A stretch of 64,000 nt of DNA from Syntrophaceae bacterium (GTDB lineage: Bacteria > Desulfobacterota > Syntrophia > Syntrophales > Smithellaceae). The first letter of the stretch is position 1. Each line of letters opens with the position of its first letter. Positions 1 through 7,452 of the stretch are shown here, in pieces. Where the stretch lies: the NCBI GenBank assembly GCA_016927935.1, contig JAFGLS010000239.1, positions 1-64,000 on the forward strand, given 5' to 3'. The translations under genes and the position numbers were made by a program. The notes below the pieces were generated by a model. It was not told the DNA's origin. It did no database searches and worked only from the letters and a program-made list of their open reading frames with translations.

Positions 1-1
1 A

Positions 2-98
2 TGTCATTTCGAAGCGAAGCCTATAGTCCAGCTATGCTGGGGAGAAATCTTAATGATCATTAGAACATACAAGATGTCTCCCGTTGGTCGATATGACA
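2..98. repeat. Palindromic intergenic repeat, family A copy 1
   Basis: The segment begins with TGTCATTTCGA and ends with TCGATATGACA, so its ends are near-perfect inverted repeats. A second copy lies at 56048-56140 in the opposite orientation: the inner part of this copy (CTATAGTCCAGCTATGCTGG) reappears there as its reverse complement with one change. It looks like a MITE- or REP-like dispersed element. No coding potential is visible. Confidence 0.6.
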
Positions 99-160
99 AG
101 ATTTCAGCGTAACACCACACTAACTTTTTCGTTACCAAAAACTATTAAAAGGATAAATCT

Positions 161-973
161 ATGGTTAAAACTGTCGTCACGGGAGCTGCCGGAAGAATGG
201 GCGGCAAAATAATTAGTTTAATATTTGACTTGGAAGATATAAGTGTGGTTGGAGCTGTAGAAGTGTCAACGCATCCTATTATTGGCCGTGATGTCGGTCA
301 GGGACTGGGATTAGGCAAAACGGGCATCATTGTTTCCGACAAATTAGCTGATTGTATTGAAAAGGCAGATGTCGTCATAGATTTTACGAATCATGAAGCT
401 TCTCTGAATTATTTAAAGGTGGCCAAAGAAAAAAATAAAGCCATTGTTATAGGTTCCACAGGATTCAATGACAATGAAATGAAAGAAATAAGGGATCTGA
501 CCAAGGATACGCGTTGCGTGTTAACTCCTAATATGAGCGTGGGTGTAAACGCTATGTTAAAAATTCTTGAGTACTGTGCGGGAATCTTGAAGGATGATTA
601 TGACGTGGAAATAATTGAAGCGCATCATAATTTGAAAAAAGATGCTCCCAGTGGAACAGCAATGCAAATGGCGAAAGTTATTGCCAAAAAATTGGGACGT
701 GATATGGAAGAGTCTCTTGTTTATTCCCGGCGAGGTATGATTGGCGAAAGAACAAAAAAAGAAATTGGAATCCAAACTGTTCGGGCGTGTGATATCGTAG
801 GTGAGCATACGGTTATTTTTGGTGGAGTAGGGGAAAGATTGGAATTCATTCACCGCGCTCATAGTCGTGACAATTTTGCCAGAGGAGCAATTCGCGCGGC
901 GCAATGGATAGTCAATCAGAAAAACGGATTGTACGATATGCAGGATGTTTTAGGATTGCGGGATAAGAATTAA
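161..973 (+). CDS. dapB: 4-hydroxy-tetrahydrodipicolinate reductase
   Basis: DapB reduces the hydroxy-tetrahydrodipicolinate made by DapA, using NAD(P)H, in the lysine/diaminopimelate pathway in the cytoplasm. The 270-residue length is typical. The dinucleotide-binding loop GAAGRMG is at residues 8-14 and the catalytic stretch with the paired histidines and KKDAPSGTA is at about 155-167. The ATG is preceded by AAAAGGA at a good distance. It heads a forward operon with folK 15 bp downstream. Nothing odd was seen, and the assignment is firm. Confidence 0.97.
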   Translation: MVKTVVTGAAGRMGGKIISLIFDLEDISVVGAVEVSTHPIIGRDVGQGLGLGKTGIIVSDKLADCIEKADVVIDFTNHEASLNYLKVAKEKNKAIVIGSTGFNDNEMKEIRDLTKDTRCVLTPNMSVGVNAMLKILEYCAGILKDDYDVEIIEAHHNLKKDAPSGTAMQMAKVIAKKLGRDMEESLVYSRRGMIGERTKKEIGIQTVRACDIVGEHTVIFGGVGERLEFIHRAHSRDNFARGAIRAAQWIVNQKNGLYDMQDVLGLRDKN

Positions 974-988
974 AAAGGGTTTTGATAT

Positions 989-1486
989 TTGGATGGCTTT
1001 ATTTGTTATATTGGAATTGGTTCCAATCTTGGCAATTCTTTGGAAAACTGCAAAAAAGCTGTAGAAATTCTGTCCCGGATGAAAGGAATTGAGCTAAAAA
1101 CGGTTTCGTCTTTTTACAGAACAGAACCTGTTGGAATGGACAGCCAGAATTATTTCACAAACGCTGTTGCTGAAATTAAAACAGATCTTTCCCCGGAAAA
1201 TCTTTTGCGGGCAATGCAAGATATAGAGAAAGAGATGGGAAGGGAGAGAGGAGTTAAAAACAGTCCGAGAGTTATTGATCTTGATATTCTTTTTTATGGA
1301 CAGAACGTGTTTAAACAAAAGGAATTGGTGATTCCGCATCCTGAAATTCACAAAAGACGTTTTGTATTAGAGCCGCTTTATGAAATAGCTTCTTATTTTG
1401 TTCATCCTTCTTTTGGAATATCCGTTCGCGGATTAAAAGATCGTTTAAACGATGATAAAGCAGTAGAAAGAATTAAAGAACAATAA
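989..1486 (+). CDS. folK: 2-amino-4-hydroxy-6-hydroxymethyldihydropteridine pyrophosphokinase
   Basis: HPPK transfers pyrophosphate from ATP to hydroxymethyl-dihydropterin in folate synthesis. The N-terminal GIGSNLG lies at residues 9-15, the FYRTEPVG substrate loop at about 42-49, and the signature RVIDLDILFYG, with the metal-binding aspartates, at about 94-104. Length 165 is normal. The start is a TTG at 989, placed about 8 nt after AAAAGGG; no ATG fits in this frame. The gene follows dapB closely and is probably cotranscribed with it. Confidence 0.95.
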   Translation: MDGFICYIGIGSNLGNSLENCKKAVEILSRMKGIELKTVSSFYRTEPVGMDSQNYFTNAVAEIKTDLSPENLLRAMQDIEKEMGRERGVKNSPRVIDLDILFYGQNVFKQKELVIPHPEIHKRRFVLEPLYEIASYFVHPSFGISVRGLKDRLNDDKAVERIKEQ

Positions 1487-1502
1487 ATGTTCATTAGGTT
1501 TT

Positions 1503-1766
1503 ATGTTGATTCGATTGTTTGTATTTATAATATTATTTTATCTATTGTATAAAATAATAAATGTATTTAAACAATCAAGATTTATAAAAAATGAAAATTA
1601 TCAGTTCAAATCTTCATCCATTGGGGCAGAAGATTTGGTAAAAGATCCTGTTTGTAATAAGTATATTCCAAGAAGCCAAGCATATAAGAGGGAAATATTA
1701 GGTAAAGATTATTACTTTTGCAGTAAGCAGTGCAGTGACAGATTTATATTAGAAAAAAATAATTAA
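1503..1766 (+). CDS. Small membrane-anchored YHS-like protein
   Basis: An 87-residue protein with one N-terminal membrane segment (about residues 4-20) followed by a short YHS-like metal-binding domain: DPVCNKYI at 48-55 and YYFCSKQC at about 70-77, giving three cysteines that could bind a metal. YHS modules occur in copper and heavy-metal proteins, but the ligand here is unknown. It sits between folK and the transaldolase gene in the same forward operon with gaps under 20 bp. The Shine-Dalgarno site is weak. Confidence 0.75.
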   Translation: MLIRLFVFIILFYLLYKIINVFKQSRFIKNENYQFKSSSIGAEDLVKDPVCNKYIPRSQAYKREILGKDYYFCSKQCSDRFILEKNN

Positions 1767-1784
1767 TTGCCCAAAGGAGAAATT

Positions 1785-2432
1785 ATGAAATTTTTTATTG
1801 ATACAGCCAATATTGAAGAAATAAAAAAAGGGATTTCTCTGGGAATGGTTGACGGTGTTACTACAAATCCATCGCTGGTTGCGAAAGAGAAAAAAGGATT
1901 TGATTCTGTTATTAAAGAAATACTAAAAGTTGTAAAAGGGCCGGTTAGCCTGGAAGTTGTCAGTAACGACGCGAAAGGCATGTTTATCGAGGGGAAAAAA
2001 CTGGCTCGCCTGGGAAATAATGTTGTTATCAAAGTTCCTATGTCTACCGAAGGATTAAAGGCGACAAAAATGTTTGCCGACGCCGGCATTAATGTAAACG
2101 AGACTCTAATATTTTCTCCGATCCAGGCACTAATGGCGGCAAAGGCAGGAGCCCGCTATGTTAGCCCTTTTGTTGGTCGTCTGGATGATATTGCTCATGA
2201 CGGTATGGAAATTGTAGAGCAAATCGTTACTATTTACAAAAATTATTCCTATGAGACTGAAATTATTGTTGCCAGCGTACGCCATCCTCGTCATGTTTTA
2301 ACCGCCGCTTTGATGGGAGCGGATATTGCAACGATTCCTTTTAAAGTCATCGAGCAATTAGCACGGCATCCTTTAACGGATAAAGGTATTGCTTTATTTC
2401 TGGAAGACTGGAAAAAAGTGCCGAAGAAATAA
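1785..2432 (+). CDS. Transaldolase, TalC/fructose-6-phosphate aldolase type
   Basis: A short transaldolase-family enzyme of about 215 residues, probably acting in the non-oxidative pentose phosphate pathway. [13 protein letters not shown] at the start, TTNPSL near residue 26, and the Schiff-base lysine in VIKVPM near residue 83 are diagnostic. I start at the ATG at 1785 because AAAGGAG lies 6 nt upstream of it; the reading frame stays open to a TTG at 1767, but that would put the Shine-Dalgarno site inside the gene. Transaldolase and FSA activities cannot be separated by eye. Confidence 0.93.
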   Translation: MKFFIDTANIEEIKKGISLGMVDGVTTNPSLVAKEKKGFDSVIKEILKVVKGPVSLEVVSNDAKGMFIEGKKLARLGNNVVIKVPMSTEGLKATKMFADAGINVNETLIFSPIQALMAAKAGARYVSPFVGRLDDIAHDGMEIVEQIVTIYKNYSYETEIIVASVRHPRHVLTAALMGADIATIPFKVIEQLARHPLTDKGIALFLEDWKKVPKK

Positions 2433-2485
2433 CAGAGAATTTTTTGTTTTGAGAATTTATTCAATATATTAATTAGTCAATACAA

Positions 2486-3046
2486 ATGAACAAGTATCGT
2501 GATATATTTAATCTGCCCAACAGTATTACATTGGCGCGCATCAGCGTGGTACCCTTTTTATTTTTTCTTCTGATGAGCCCCGGGCCTTTCCTGAGTCTTG
2601 TTTTAGCTGTCCTGTTTGTCCTGGCCTCTATTACGGATTTTCTTGATGGTTTTATCGCACGTAAATACAACATGATTACCACGATGGGCAAGTTTCTTGA
2701 TCCGTTGGCCGATAAACTGATAGTTAATTCAGCCATGATTCTAATGATACCTATCGACAGAATTGATGCATGGATTGTGGTTATTATTATTATACGGGAT
2801 TTAGTTGTGGACGGCATTCGCAGCATTGCGTCTTCGGAAGGAATTTATATTCAAGCCAGCACTTTAGGAAAACAGAAAACCTTGGCGCAAATCATAGCCG
2901 TTACAGCGCTTATTATTCATTATCCCATCTTGGGCATTAATGTTCATCTCGTTGGAACCATAATTCTTTATGTGGCATTTTTTCTCACGATTTATTCAGG
3001 AATTGATTACCTTATAAAGTTGTATCAAAGTGTAGAAAAACAATAA
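2486..3046 (+). CDS. pgsA: CDP-diacylglycerol-glycerol-3-phosphate 3-phosphatidyltransferase
   Basis: An integral membrane enzyme that makes phosphatidylglycerol phosphate. The CDP-alcohol phosphotransferase motif is complete: D51, D54-G55, A58-R59, G68, D72 and D76 in the standard spacing. Several hydrophobic helices follow. Length 186 fits PgsA. It ends the dapB-folK-YHS-transaldolase-pgsA run, 53 bp after the transaldolase, and directly precedes tRNA-Gly and tRNA-Cys, as in E. coli. Confidence 0.93.
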   Translation: MNKYRDIFNLPNSITLARISVVPFLFFLLMSPGPFLSLVLAVLFVLASITDFLDGFIARKYNMITTMGKFLDPLADKLIVNSAMILMIPIDRIDAWIVVIIIIRDLVVDGIRSIASSEGIYIQASTLGKQKTLAQIIAVTALIIHYPILGINVHLVGTIILYVAFFLTIYSGIDYLIKLYQSVEKQ

Positions 3047-3119
3047 TTGTAAAAACTTTTAATTTTTTGTGTAAAAATAAAAAAAAGAGACTTCTTTATA
3101 TTATGAGTATACATTTTTA

Positions 3120-3147
3120 TTGACAAGAAATGTCTATTTGTTATATT
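3120..3147 (+). promoter_or_regulatory. Sigma-70-type promoter of the tRNA-Gly/tRNA-Cys operon
   Basis: A perfect TTGACA (3120-3125), a 16-bp spacer and TATATT (3142-3147) stand 19 bp before the first tRNA base, the place expected for a short tRNA leader. Confidence 0.75.
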
Positions 3148-3166
3148 CAACGCCGTTTTTTTAAGA

Positions 3167-3241
3167 GCGGGCGTAACTCAGTGGTAGAGTGCTACCTTGC
3201 CAAGGTAGACGTCGACGGTTCAAATCCGTTCGCCCGCTCCA
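3167..3241 (+). tRNA. glyW: tRNA-Gly (anticodon GCC)
   Basis: The acceptor strands GCGGGCG (3167-3173) and CGCCCGC (3231-3237) pair perfectly, followed by U and encoded CCA (3239-3241). The anticodon loop reads TTGCCAA, giving GCC. The T arm with GGTTCAAATCC is present. It is the first tRNA of a two-gene operon. Confidence 0.97.
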
Positions 3242-3249
3242 ATTAGTTT

Positions 3250-4440
3250 TTATGGCGGCATAGCCAAGTGGCTAAGGCAGCGGTCTGCAAAACCGTTATT
3301 CCCCGGTTCAAGTCCGGGTGCCGCCTCCAGTAATTCCGAGGCTTTGCGCGTTTGTAAGGCCTCTTTTTTTTGCTCAAAATCGGCGATTGTGCTTAAATTG
3401 TGTAAGTCCGATTGAGATTTCAGATATATTTCCTGCTTTTGCGCGGCAATTTTCAAATCAGTATCACTCACAATATTGTAACGATCAAAAACTGATCTTG
3501 TCTTGTGGCCTGATACCATCATTGCAACTCGTTCAGGTATTCCCGCCCGCACCATGTTTCTGATTGCAGTTCGTCTTAAATCGTGGAATATGCGAGAGCC
3601 GATTTCAGCATTTTTACAGGCTGTCCTCCATGTCTTATCAAAACGCTTAACTCTGTCGGTATTATCCTCATTGAGAAAAACATAAGGCAAAATCTTTTTA
3701 TATTTTTTCCGTGCCTCCCATTTATCCTTTAATAATTGTTTCAATTCATCATCAAGATAAACTGTGCGGCCTTCATCATTTTTCGTTTCTCCCGGATTCA
3801 ATGTTACAATACCTTGATTAAGATCAATCTGATTCCATTTAAGGTTATTTATCTCTGATAATCTCCACCCTGTCTTATAGCCGAAAGTAACAAGCGGTTT
3901 TAAGTGATCGGGAAGATTATCTCTCAAAGCCAAAAATTCACCGTGTTCAAAAAATCCCCTTCGCGGTGCGCTTTCTTTCAGCTTTGGAATATAAGGCACT
4001 CTGTCAACTTTCGGCGGTGTGCTTTCCATGCCGATCCTATACATTCTTTTTAAGGCTGACAGTTCACGATTGATCGTGGCATTTGTAACTTTGTCTTGCT
4101 GACGTTTTTCAATATATGCCTTCAGCATTAAGGTATTGATATTGACTATCCGGCAACCTTCAAAAAACGTTTTTAAGTTTTCTATTAAGCCTCGCACTCG
4201 TTTTATTGATTTGCGGTTATTGAGTAAATATTCAGCTTCAAGTTCTTTAGCTAGTTCATCAAAAGTCACTTTATCAAAATAAATACCCGGAAGTTTTCCC
4301 CTAGCAATTTCGCCTTCACGCAATCTTAAAAGCTTTTTAGCCTCCGTTTCTTTCTTACTGTGCGTTGTTTCTCTGTAAGATTTACCGTTGCGATAGTATT
4401 GCACCCAAAAAATTGAGCCTCGTTTGTAGACGCTACCCAT
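3250..4440 (-). CDS. int: Tyrosine recombinase (island integrase)
   Basis: A site-specific recombinase of the phage integrase family, expected to cut and rejoin DNA in tRNA-Cys. It has an N-terminal MGSVYKRGSIFW region, a SAM-like core-binding domain (about 55-150) and a complete catalytic domain: R193 (GWRLSE), H286-xx-R289 (HDLRR), H312 (GHK) and Y321. The ATG follows AGGAGG by 9 nt. Its last residues are encoded by the antisense strand of tRNA-Cys. The final ten residues after GFAD and the stop codon lie in host DNA outside the element. It is 18 bp downstream of the XRE gene, probably in one transcript. Confidence 0.93.
   Translation of the reverse strand: MGSVYKRGSIFWVQYYRNGKSYRETTHSKKETEAKKLLRLREGEIARGKLPGIYFDKVTFDELAKELEAEYLLNNRKSIKRVRGLIENLKTFFEGCRIVNINTLMLKAYIEKRQQDKVTNATINRELSALKRMYRIGMESTPPKVDRVPYIPKLKESAPRRGFFEHGEFLALRDNLPDHLKPLVTFGYKTGWRLSEINNLKWNQIDLNQGIVTLNPGETKNDEGRTVYLDDELKQLLKDKWEARKKYKKILPYVFLNEDNTDRVKRFDKTWRTACKNAEIGSRIFHDLRRTAIRNMVRAGIPERVAMMVSGHKTRSVFDRYNIVSDTDLKIAAQKQEIYLKSQSDLHNLSTIADFEQKKEALQTRKASELLEAAPGLEPGNNGFADRCLSHLAMPP
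3254..3329 (+). tRNA. cysT: tRNA-Cys (anticodon GCA), island insertion target
   Basis: The acceptor strands GGCGGCA (3254-3260) and TGCCGCC (3319-3325) pair fully, with the discriminator U73 typical of tRNA-Cys and an encoded CCA (3327-3329). The anticodon loop reads CTGCAAA. The 3' part from 3283 on is the left copy of a 40-bp direct repeat whose partner is at 17073-17112. The 3' half now in use therefore came with the inserted element, while the 5' half is original host sequence. Confidence 0.97.
3283..3322 (+). repeat. attL core (40-bp direct repeat)
   Basis: Identical over 40 bp to 17073-17112. It runs from the anticodon arm (GTCTGCAAAACC) to the 3' acceptor strand of tRNA-Cys. Identity stops sharply at its left edge (CG here, TA at attR). 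On its right, GCCTCCA here contrasts with TCCA at attR. Confidence 0.92.
3338..3371 (+). terminator. Rho-independent terminator for the tRNA operon, supplied by the island
   Basis: GAGGC (3338-3342) pairs with GCCTC (3359-3363). The stem extends by three more pairs, one of them G-U, around a 10-nt loop, and eight T follow directly. It lies nine bases after tRNA-Cys and inside the 3' coding end of the integrase on the other strand. The original terminator of this tRNA unit was probably the one now at 17125-17164. Confidence 0.7.
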
Positions 4441-4458
4441 GACATTTCACCTCCTTTC

Positions 4459-4659
4459 TTATTTTATTTTTTTTCGCCTTGAGGCCTCTTTTGTTTCAAC
4501 TTCAAGACCTTTCAAGGCAAGATTTAAAAATACAGGAATTGACCTTGTTCCTGTTTCCCAACGGCAAACGGTTATCACTGATACGCCTAAAGCCTTTGCA
4601 AGCTTCGCCTGTGAATAATCGTTTTGCCTCCGCCACTTCTTTAAATCATCTCTTGTCAT
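4459..4659 (-). CDS. XRE/Cro-CI family repressor
   Basis: A 66-residue single-domain DNA-binding protein. The helix-turn-helix covers about residues 5-57 (DYSQAKLAKALGVSVITVCRWETG is the core), followed by a lysine/arginine-rich tail. Just upstream is a perfect palindrome, ATTAACCA-T-TGGTTAAT, between a -35 and -10, so autorepression is likely. The -10 lies so close to the ATG that the mRNA may be leaderless. It precedes the integrase in the same direction and probably controls it. Lysogeny-type control is inferred. Confidence 0.85.
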   Translation of the reverse strand: MTRDDLKKWRRQNDYSQAKLAKALGVSVITVCRWETGTRSIPVFLNLALKGLEVETKEASRRKKIK

Positions 4660-4665
4660 GGGTAT

Positions 4666-4695
4666 ATATTAACCATTGGTTAATGTCTTTGTCAA
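4666..4695 (-). promoter_or_regulatory. Promoter with palindromic operator of the xre-int unit
   Basis: On the reverse strand TTGACA (4695-4690) and TAATAT (4671-4666) are separated by 18 bp. The 17-bp palindrome ATTAACCATTGGTTAAT (4668-4684) spans the spacer and most of the -10. A start point about 7 nt after the -10 falls at 4659-4660, the first base of the XRE start codon. Confidence 0.7.
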
Positions 4696-4705
4696 GGGGT
4701 ATTTA

Positions 4706-4942
4706 TTAATAAATTGACCTAGTCTTATTTTTATTAATCCATTCGTTCATATCCTGAATGTCAACCAATATCCGCTTGCCGTCTTTTACATAGGGCATTT
4801 TGCCCGCCCAGAGCATTTCCCGCACTGCGCAGACTGTCCGGCCTAGATAAAAGGCACTTTCTTTTATGGAATAAAGCCTCTTTATTAGCTGGCGTTGTGG
4901 ACTATCAAACCGTTGCGCCTTTATATCTTGTTGATTTGTCAT
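4706..4942 (-). CDS. Helix-turn-helix (excisionase/MerR-like) protein
   Basis: A 78-residue basic protein. Residues about 20-72 (RLYSIKESAFYLGRTVCAVREML, then MPYVKDGKRILVDIQDMNEWI) follow the winged-helix pattern of excisionase/HTH_17 proteins: a recognition helix, a basic wing and a final helix with W. Such proteins act as excisionases or as transcription factors. It is the last gene of the reverse-strand block that begins at 7805. Which of the two HTH_17-like genes in the island is the true excisionase cannot be told by eye. Confidence 0.7.
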   Translation of the reverse strand: MTNQQDIKAQRFDSPQRQLIKRLYSIKESAFYLGRTVCAVREMLWAGKMPYVKDGKRILVDIQDMNEWINKNKTRSIY

Positions 4943-4973
4943 ATCGTTTTTATGCCCTGTGCTTGTGTTGTGT

Positions 4974-5219
4974 CTACTTTTTAGATTTGCTTTTACTTAA
5001 TCGCCTGACCATATCATCAATAAGAATATCGGGCAGTTCACCGCCCCTTAGGTGTTCGCCGCTTCCGCCATTTGAAAGTATCGAAACAACTGTTGACGCA
5101 AGGTTACCGGATTTGTAGCCGCCATTTAATAACTTTCGGTGCATTGCCTCCAGTGTTTCTGGGGTTTGATTGATTCCCAAACTTGCTTCAATTTTTGTTA
5201 CTCGGTCTTTCTGATTCAT
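4974..5219 (-). CDS. Hypothetical protein, tandem paralogue of the gene at 5470-5757
   Basis: An 81-residue protein of unknown function. It aligns along nearly its whole length with the product of 5470-5757: RVTKIEASLG against RVDKLEERLG, then PETLEAMHRKLL against PETVEEMYKKLI, a GxY, a hydrophobic VVSIL-type stretch, and a Lys-rich end. It has no membrane segment. Its start codon overlaps the end of the upstream 69-residue gene (5216-5425) by an ATGA junction, which suggests translational coupling. Confidence 0.65.
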   Translation of the reverse strand: MNQKDRVTKIEASLGINQTPETLEAMHRKLLNGGYKSGNLASTVVSILSNGGSGEHLRGGELPDILIDDMVRRLSKSKSKK

Positions 5220-5425
5220 TTTGATATTTTCTCCTTTATAAGTTTTTCAAGTTCTTCAATTCTTTTTTCAAGATCACTGCCTTCAATCGCCCTCATAAGG
5301 ATTGAAGTCATGTAAGTTAAACTCCGGGCAAGGTTAGCCTCAATCTTTCCGGCTTCAGTGCGGTTTATTAATCCGGCAAGGTATCGCCTTAAATCCTGCG
5401 TTGTGTTTAATCGTCTTTCCGGCAC
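5216..5425 (-). CDS. Small helical phage-type protein
   Basis: A 69-residue, fully helical protein with an N-terminal RRLNTTQDLRRYLAGLINRT segment and a C-terminal coiled-coil-like LEKRIEELEKLIKEK. Similar short proteins with a YLAxLINxxxxGxI...A..L.Y pattern are common in phages and satellites, often near packaging or replication genes, with no defined role. This family link is from memory of the pattern and was not searched. It lies between the two paralogous 81- and 95-residue genes. Confidence 0.65.
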   Translation of the reverse strand: MPERRLNTTQDLRRYLAGLINRTEAGKIEANLARSLTYMTSILMRAIEGSDLEKRIEELEKLIKEKISK

Positions 5426-5469
5426 GTTTTATAATCTCCTTTTTCGTCAATATTTCTTGCTTAGAGGCC

Positions 5470-5757
5470 TTATTTTATTAGGCTTTGCCTGTTACCCCTC
5501 CCACCCGCTTTCTTTTTCTTAAATTCGTTGTCGAGTTTTACAAGATACTTTATAAGTTCCATAGGCACACCCGAATTTTTTAAATCCTCGCAAGGATTAG
5601 GACTATTCGCTATTACAACCACTAACGACATCAATGAGTTATTATATTCCCCTCTTATTAGTTTTTTATACATCTCTTCCACTGTTTCCGGCTCTTTGTT
5701 CACGCCAAGCCGTTCTTCCAATTTGTCCACTCTCTGCAAAATGTTCATTCGATTCAC
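5470..5757 (-). CDS. Hypothetical protein, tandem paralogue of the gene at 4974-5219
   Basis: A 95-residue protein of unknown function with a short coiled-coil-like start (ILQRVDKLEERLG), a PETVEEMYKKLI helix, a hydrophobic VVVIA stretch and a basic tail (KKKKAGGRGNRQ). It shares the whole pattern with the 81-residue protein two genes downstream. Its ATG overlaps the stop of the upstream ATPase gene (5754-5757), so the two are probably translated together. Confidence 0.65.
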   Translation of the reverse strand: MNRMNILQRVDKLEERLGVNKEPETVEEMYKKLIRGEYNNSLMSLVVVIANSPNPCEDLKNSGVPMELIKYLVKLDNEFKKKKAGGRGNRQSLIK

Positions 5758-6602
5758 CTCTCAATTTTATTCTTGCCAATTACCTCATATAAAAGGCCTT
5801 GCCTCTTTTCTAAATTGATAACGCGTTCTATTACTCCTGTTCGCCGGTGAAAGTCGACTCTAGCCCTTGCCGTGTTTTCTCCATCGTTCGGAGTTCGTTT
5901 AATCATGATAACGCAATCCGATTCCTGGGCAATAAAAGAAGAATCCCTTAAATCCTTATGACTGATTTCTTCGCCGGTGTTCTTGCCAACATGACATAAA
6001 AGGAAAATTGCAAAGTCATTATCCACTGCAAAGCGTTTGATCCGGCGAACAATAGTTCCAATATCAAGGCTCGGATTCTTCACCCGCGCCATGTCAATCA
6101 AATAGTGCAAGTGATCGATGAAGAATATCCGGCAGTGGTACTTAAAGAAGGCTTCTAAACTCCGTTCCATAAACCAGGAAAAGTCTTGCGCCTTGTTTTG
6201 TCGTGGCAGATAAAAGAGTGGTAGCTCTGGGAATTGCGCCAGGAATTGTCTTGCCGGGACTTCATAAGAAAACCAGCAAACATATTCTTTCTGTTTGAAG
6301 AAATTAACAGTGAGTGTTTGCGCCAATAACGTCTTGCCATGTTTAGTCTGCCCACTTATGACAATGAGTTCACCGTCTTGAAATCCGTCACAGGCACTAT
6401 CAAGTGTCGGAATGTTCGCTTTAACCGATATGTAAGGCCTTTTTTTAGCCGCCTGAAGCGTGTCATTCAGTTCATATGATGTTACGATCTTGTCATCATC
6501 ACAGTAATGCTCAAACCAATCGATTGAATCAAGACAAAGGTTCGAGTGTTTCCAAATCTTGTCTGAGTTCTTTAAGTTTGTCATTTGCTTGCTCCATCTC
6601 AA
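5754..6602 (-). CDS. DnaB/RecA-like replicative ATPase
   Basis: A 282-residue P-loop ATPase. Walker A is GQTKHGKT at residues 84-91, Walker B RIFFIDH at about 158-164, the sensor-like LLCHVGK at about 201-207, and a DLRDSSFIAQESD stretch at about 217-229 that matches the DLRxSGxIEQxAD motif of the DnaB C-terminal domain. The DnaB N-terminal domain is missing. It is therefore probably an island-encoded helicase or helicase-loading ATPase for replication. The start may be the second Met at 6584. It overlaps the upstream 77-residue gene in another frame. Confidence 0.8.
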   Translation of the reverse strand: MRWSKQMTNLKNSDKIWKHSNLCLDSIDWFEHYCDDDKIVTSYELNDTLQAAKKRPYISVKANIPTLDSACDGFQDGELIVISGQTKHGKTLLAQTLTVNFFKQKEYVCWFSYEVPARQFLAQFPELPLFYLPRQNKAQDFSWFMERSLEAFFKYHCRIFFIDHLHYLIDMARVKNPSLDIGTIVRRIKRFAVDNDFAIFLLCHVGKNTGEEISHKDLRDSSFIAQESDCVIMIKRTPNDGENTARARVDFHRRTGVIERVINLEKRQGLLYEVIGKNKIER

Positions 6603-6762
6603 TTTCTGAGTAATTAATAAAAAAGTTAGACAATTGTTTTATGCCATCATTTTCCGTTCGTTCCATAAACCTCTTAAAAAATCCTATTTCATCGGCATAG
6701 AATCTTATATTATCGAGTTCGCATTGTATAAGAACCTCATGCCAGGTTTGACTAATTACCAT
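6529..6762 (-). CDS. Hypothetical protein between initiator-like and ATPase genes
   Basis: A 77-residue acidic protein with no recognised domain. It appears helical, with a C-terminal MEQANDKLKELRQDLETLE segment of coiled-coil character. Its start overlaps the end of the replication-initiator-like gene by 7 bp, and its end overlaps the ATPase start region by more than 50 bp. The tight packing in one direction is what supports it as a real gene. Confidence 0.5.
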   Translation of the reverse strand: MVISQTWHEVLIQCELDNIRFYADEIGFFKRFMERTENDGIKQLSNFFINYSEIEMEQANDKLKELRQDLETLEPLS

Positions 6763-7418
6763 GACGGTTTTTGCTCCTGGGTAACATCATCTTCCCATGA
6801 TCCCTTATTGAGCCAGGTTGTCGGATGTTTCCATTCCGGCCGGAAAGCACCATTGGCATTTTTTCGCCATGCTTTTTGATCTTCAATTGCAGTAAGAAGA
6901 ACATCAAGGGGTGGGCGTGTTCCGTTTAATTTGTTCCATGCTCTATAAGCGGCCTGTTTATCTTTACGGTTAGGGTATGCAGAGTAGAATTTTAAAAAAT
7001 CATCGCTATAAATAGTATTCTTCTGTTCTTTTGTTCTTGTATGTTGCCCTTTGTTTGTCAGTGGTTTGTCGTTTAGTGTGTCGTTTTCGGAATTGTCACT
7101 TTGATAAATAGGCCAATTCACAATTGAAATAATAGAAAATTTGTTTGTCGTTTTGATTGTCAAATTTTCAACTTTTCGCAAAAAGTCAATTATCGTGCGA
7201 ATAGATCGAATTGAAAGGCCTGTTTCTTCTTTGGCCTTTTTCAGACCAAATATAAATTGACCTGGCATTAAGTGAACAGACTGCAAACCGATGACCGCGT
7301 TATATTCCTTGTGCGTTGCCTTCAAGAGGCAATATGACCAAAAAGCCCAAAGTTTATGATTCTTGATCCATCCTGCATCAAGCGATTTGCGCCATAATTT
7401 TACGTAGCCTTTATTCAT
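6756..7418 (-). CDS. Replication-initiator-like winged-helix protein
   Basis: A 220-residue protein with two parts. Residues 1-115 (GYVKLWRKSLDAGWIKNHKL; a GLSIRSIRTIIDFLRKVENL helix-turn-helix; then a beta wing) match the winged-helix N-terminus of phage replication proteins. Residues 135-215 (FYSAYPNRKDKQAAYRAWNKL to WKHPTTWLNKGSWED) are the C-terminal segment often seen in phage DnaT/DnaD-like or O-like initiators. Next to a DnaB-like ATPase it makes a plausible autonomous replication module. Any origin site inside the gene was not identified. Confidence 0.7.
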   Translation of the reverse strand: MNKGYVKLWRKSLDAGWIKNHKLWAFWSYCLLKATHKEYNAVIGLQSVHLMPGQFIFGLKKAKEETGLSIRSIRTIIDFLRKVENLTIKTTNKFSIISIVNWPIYQSDNSENDTLNDKPLTNKGQHTRTKEQKNTIYSDDFLKFYSAYPNRKDKQAAYRAWNKLNGTRPPLDVLLTAIEDQKAWRKNANGAFRPEWKHPTTWLNKGSWEDDVTQEQKPSW

Positions 7419-7452
7419 GTTCTAAGCCCTATGTTACCCCTCATAATTTGTT

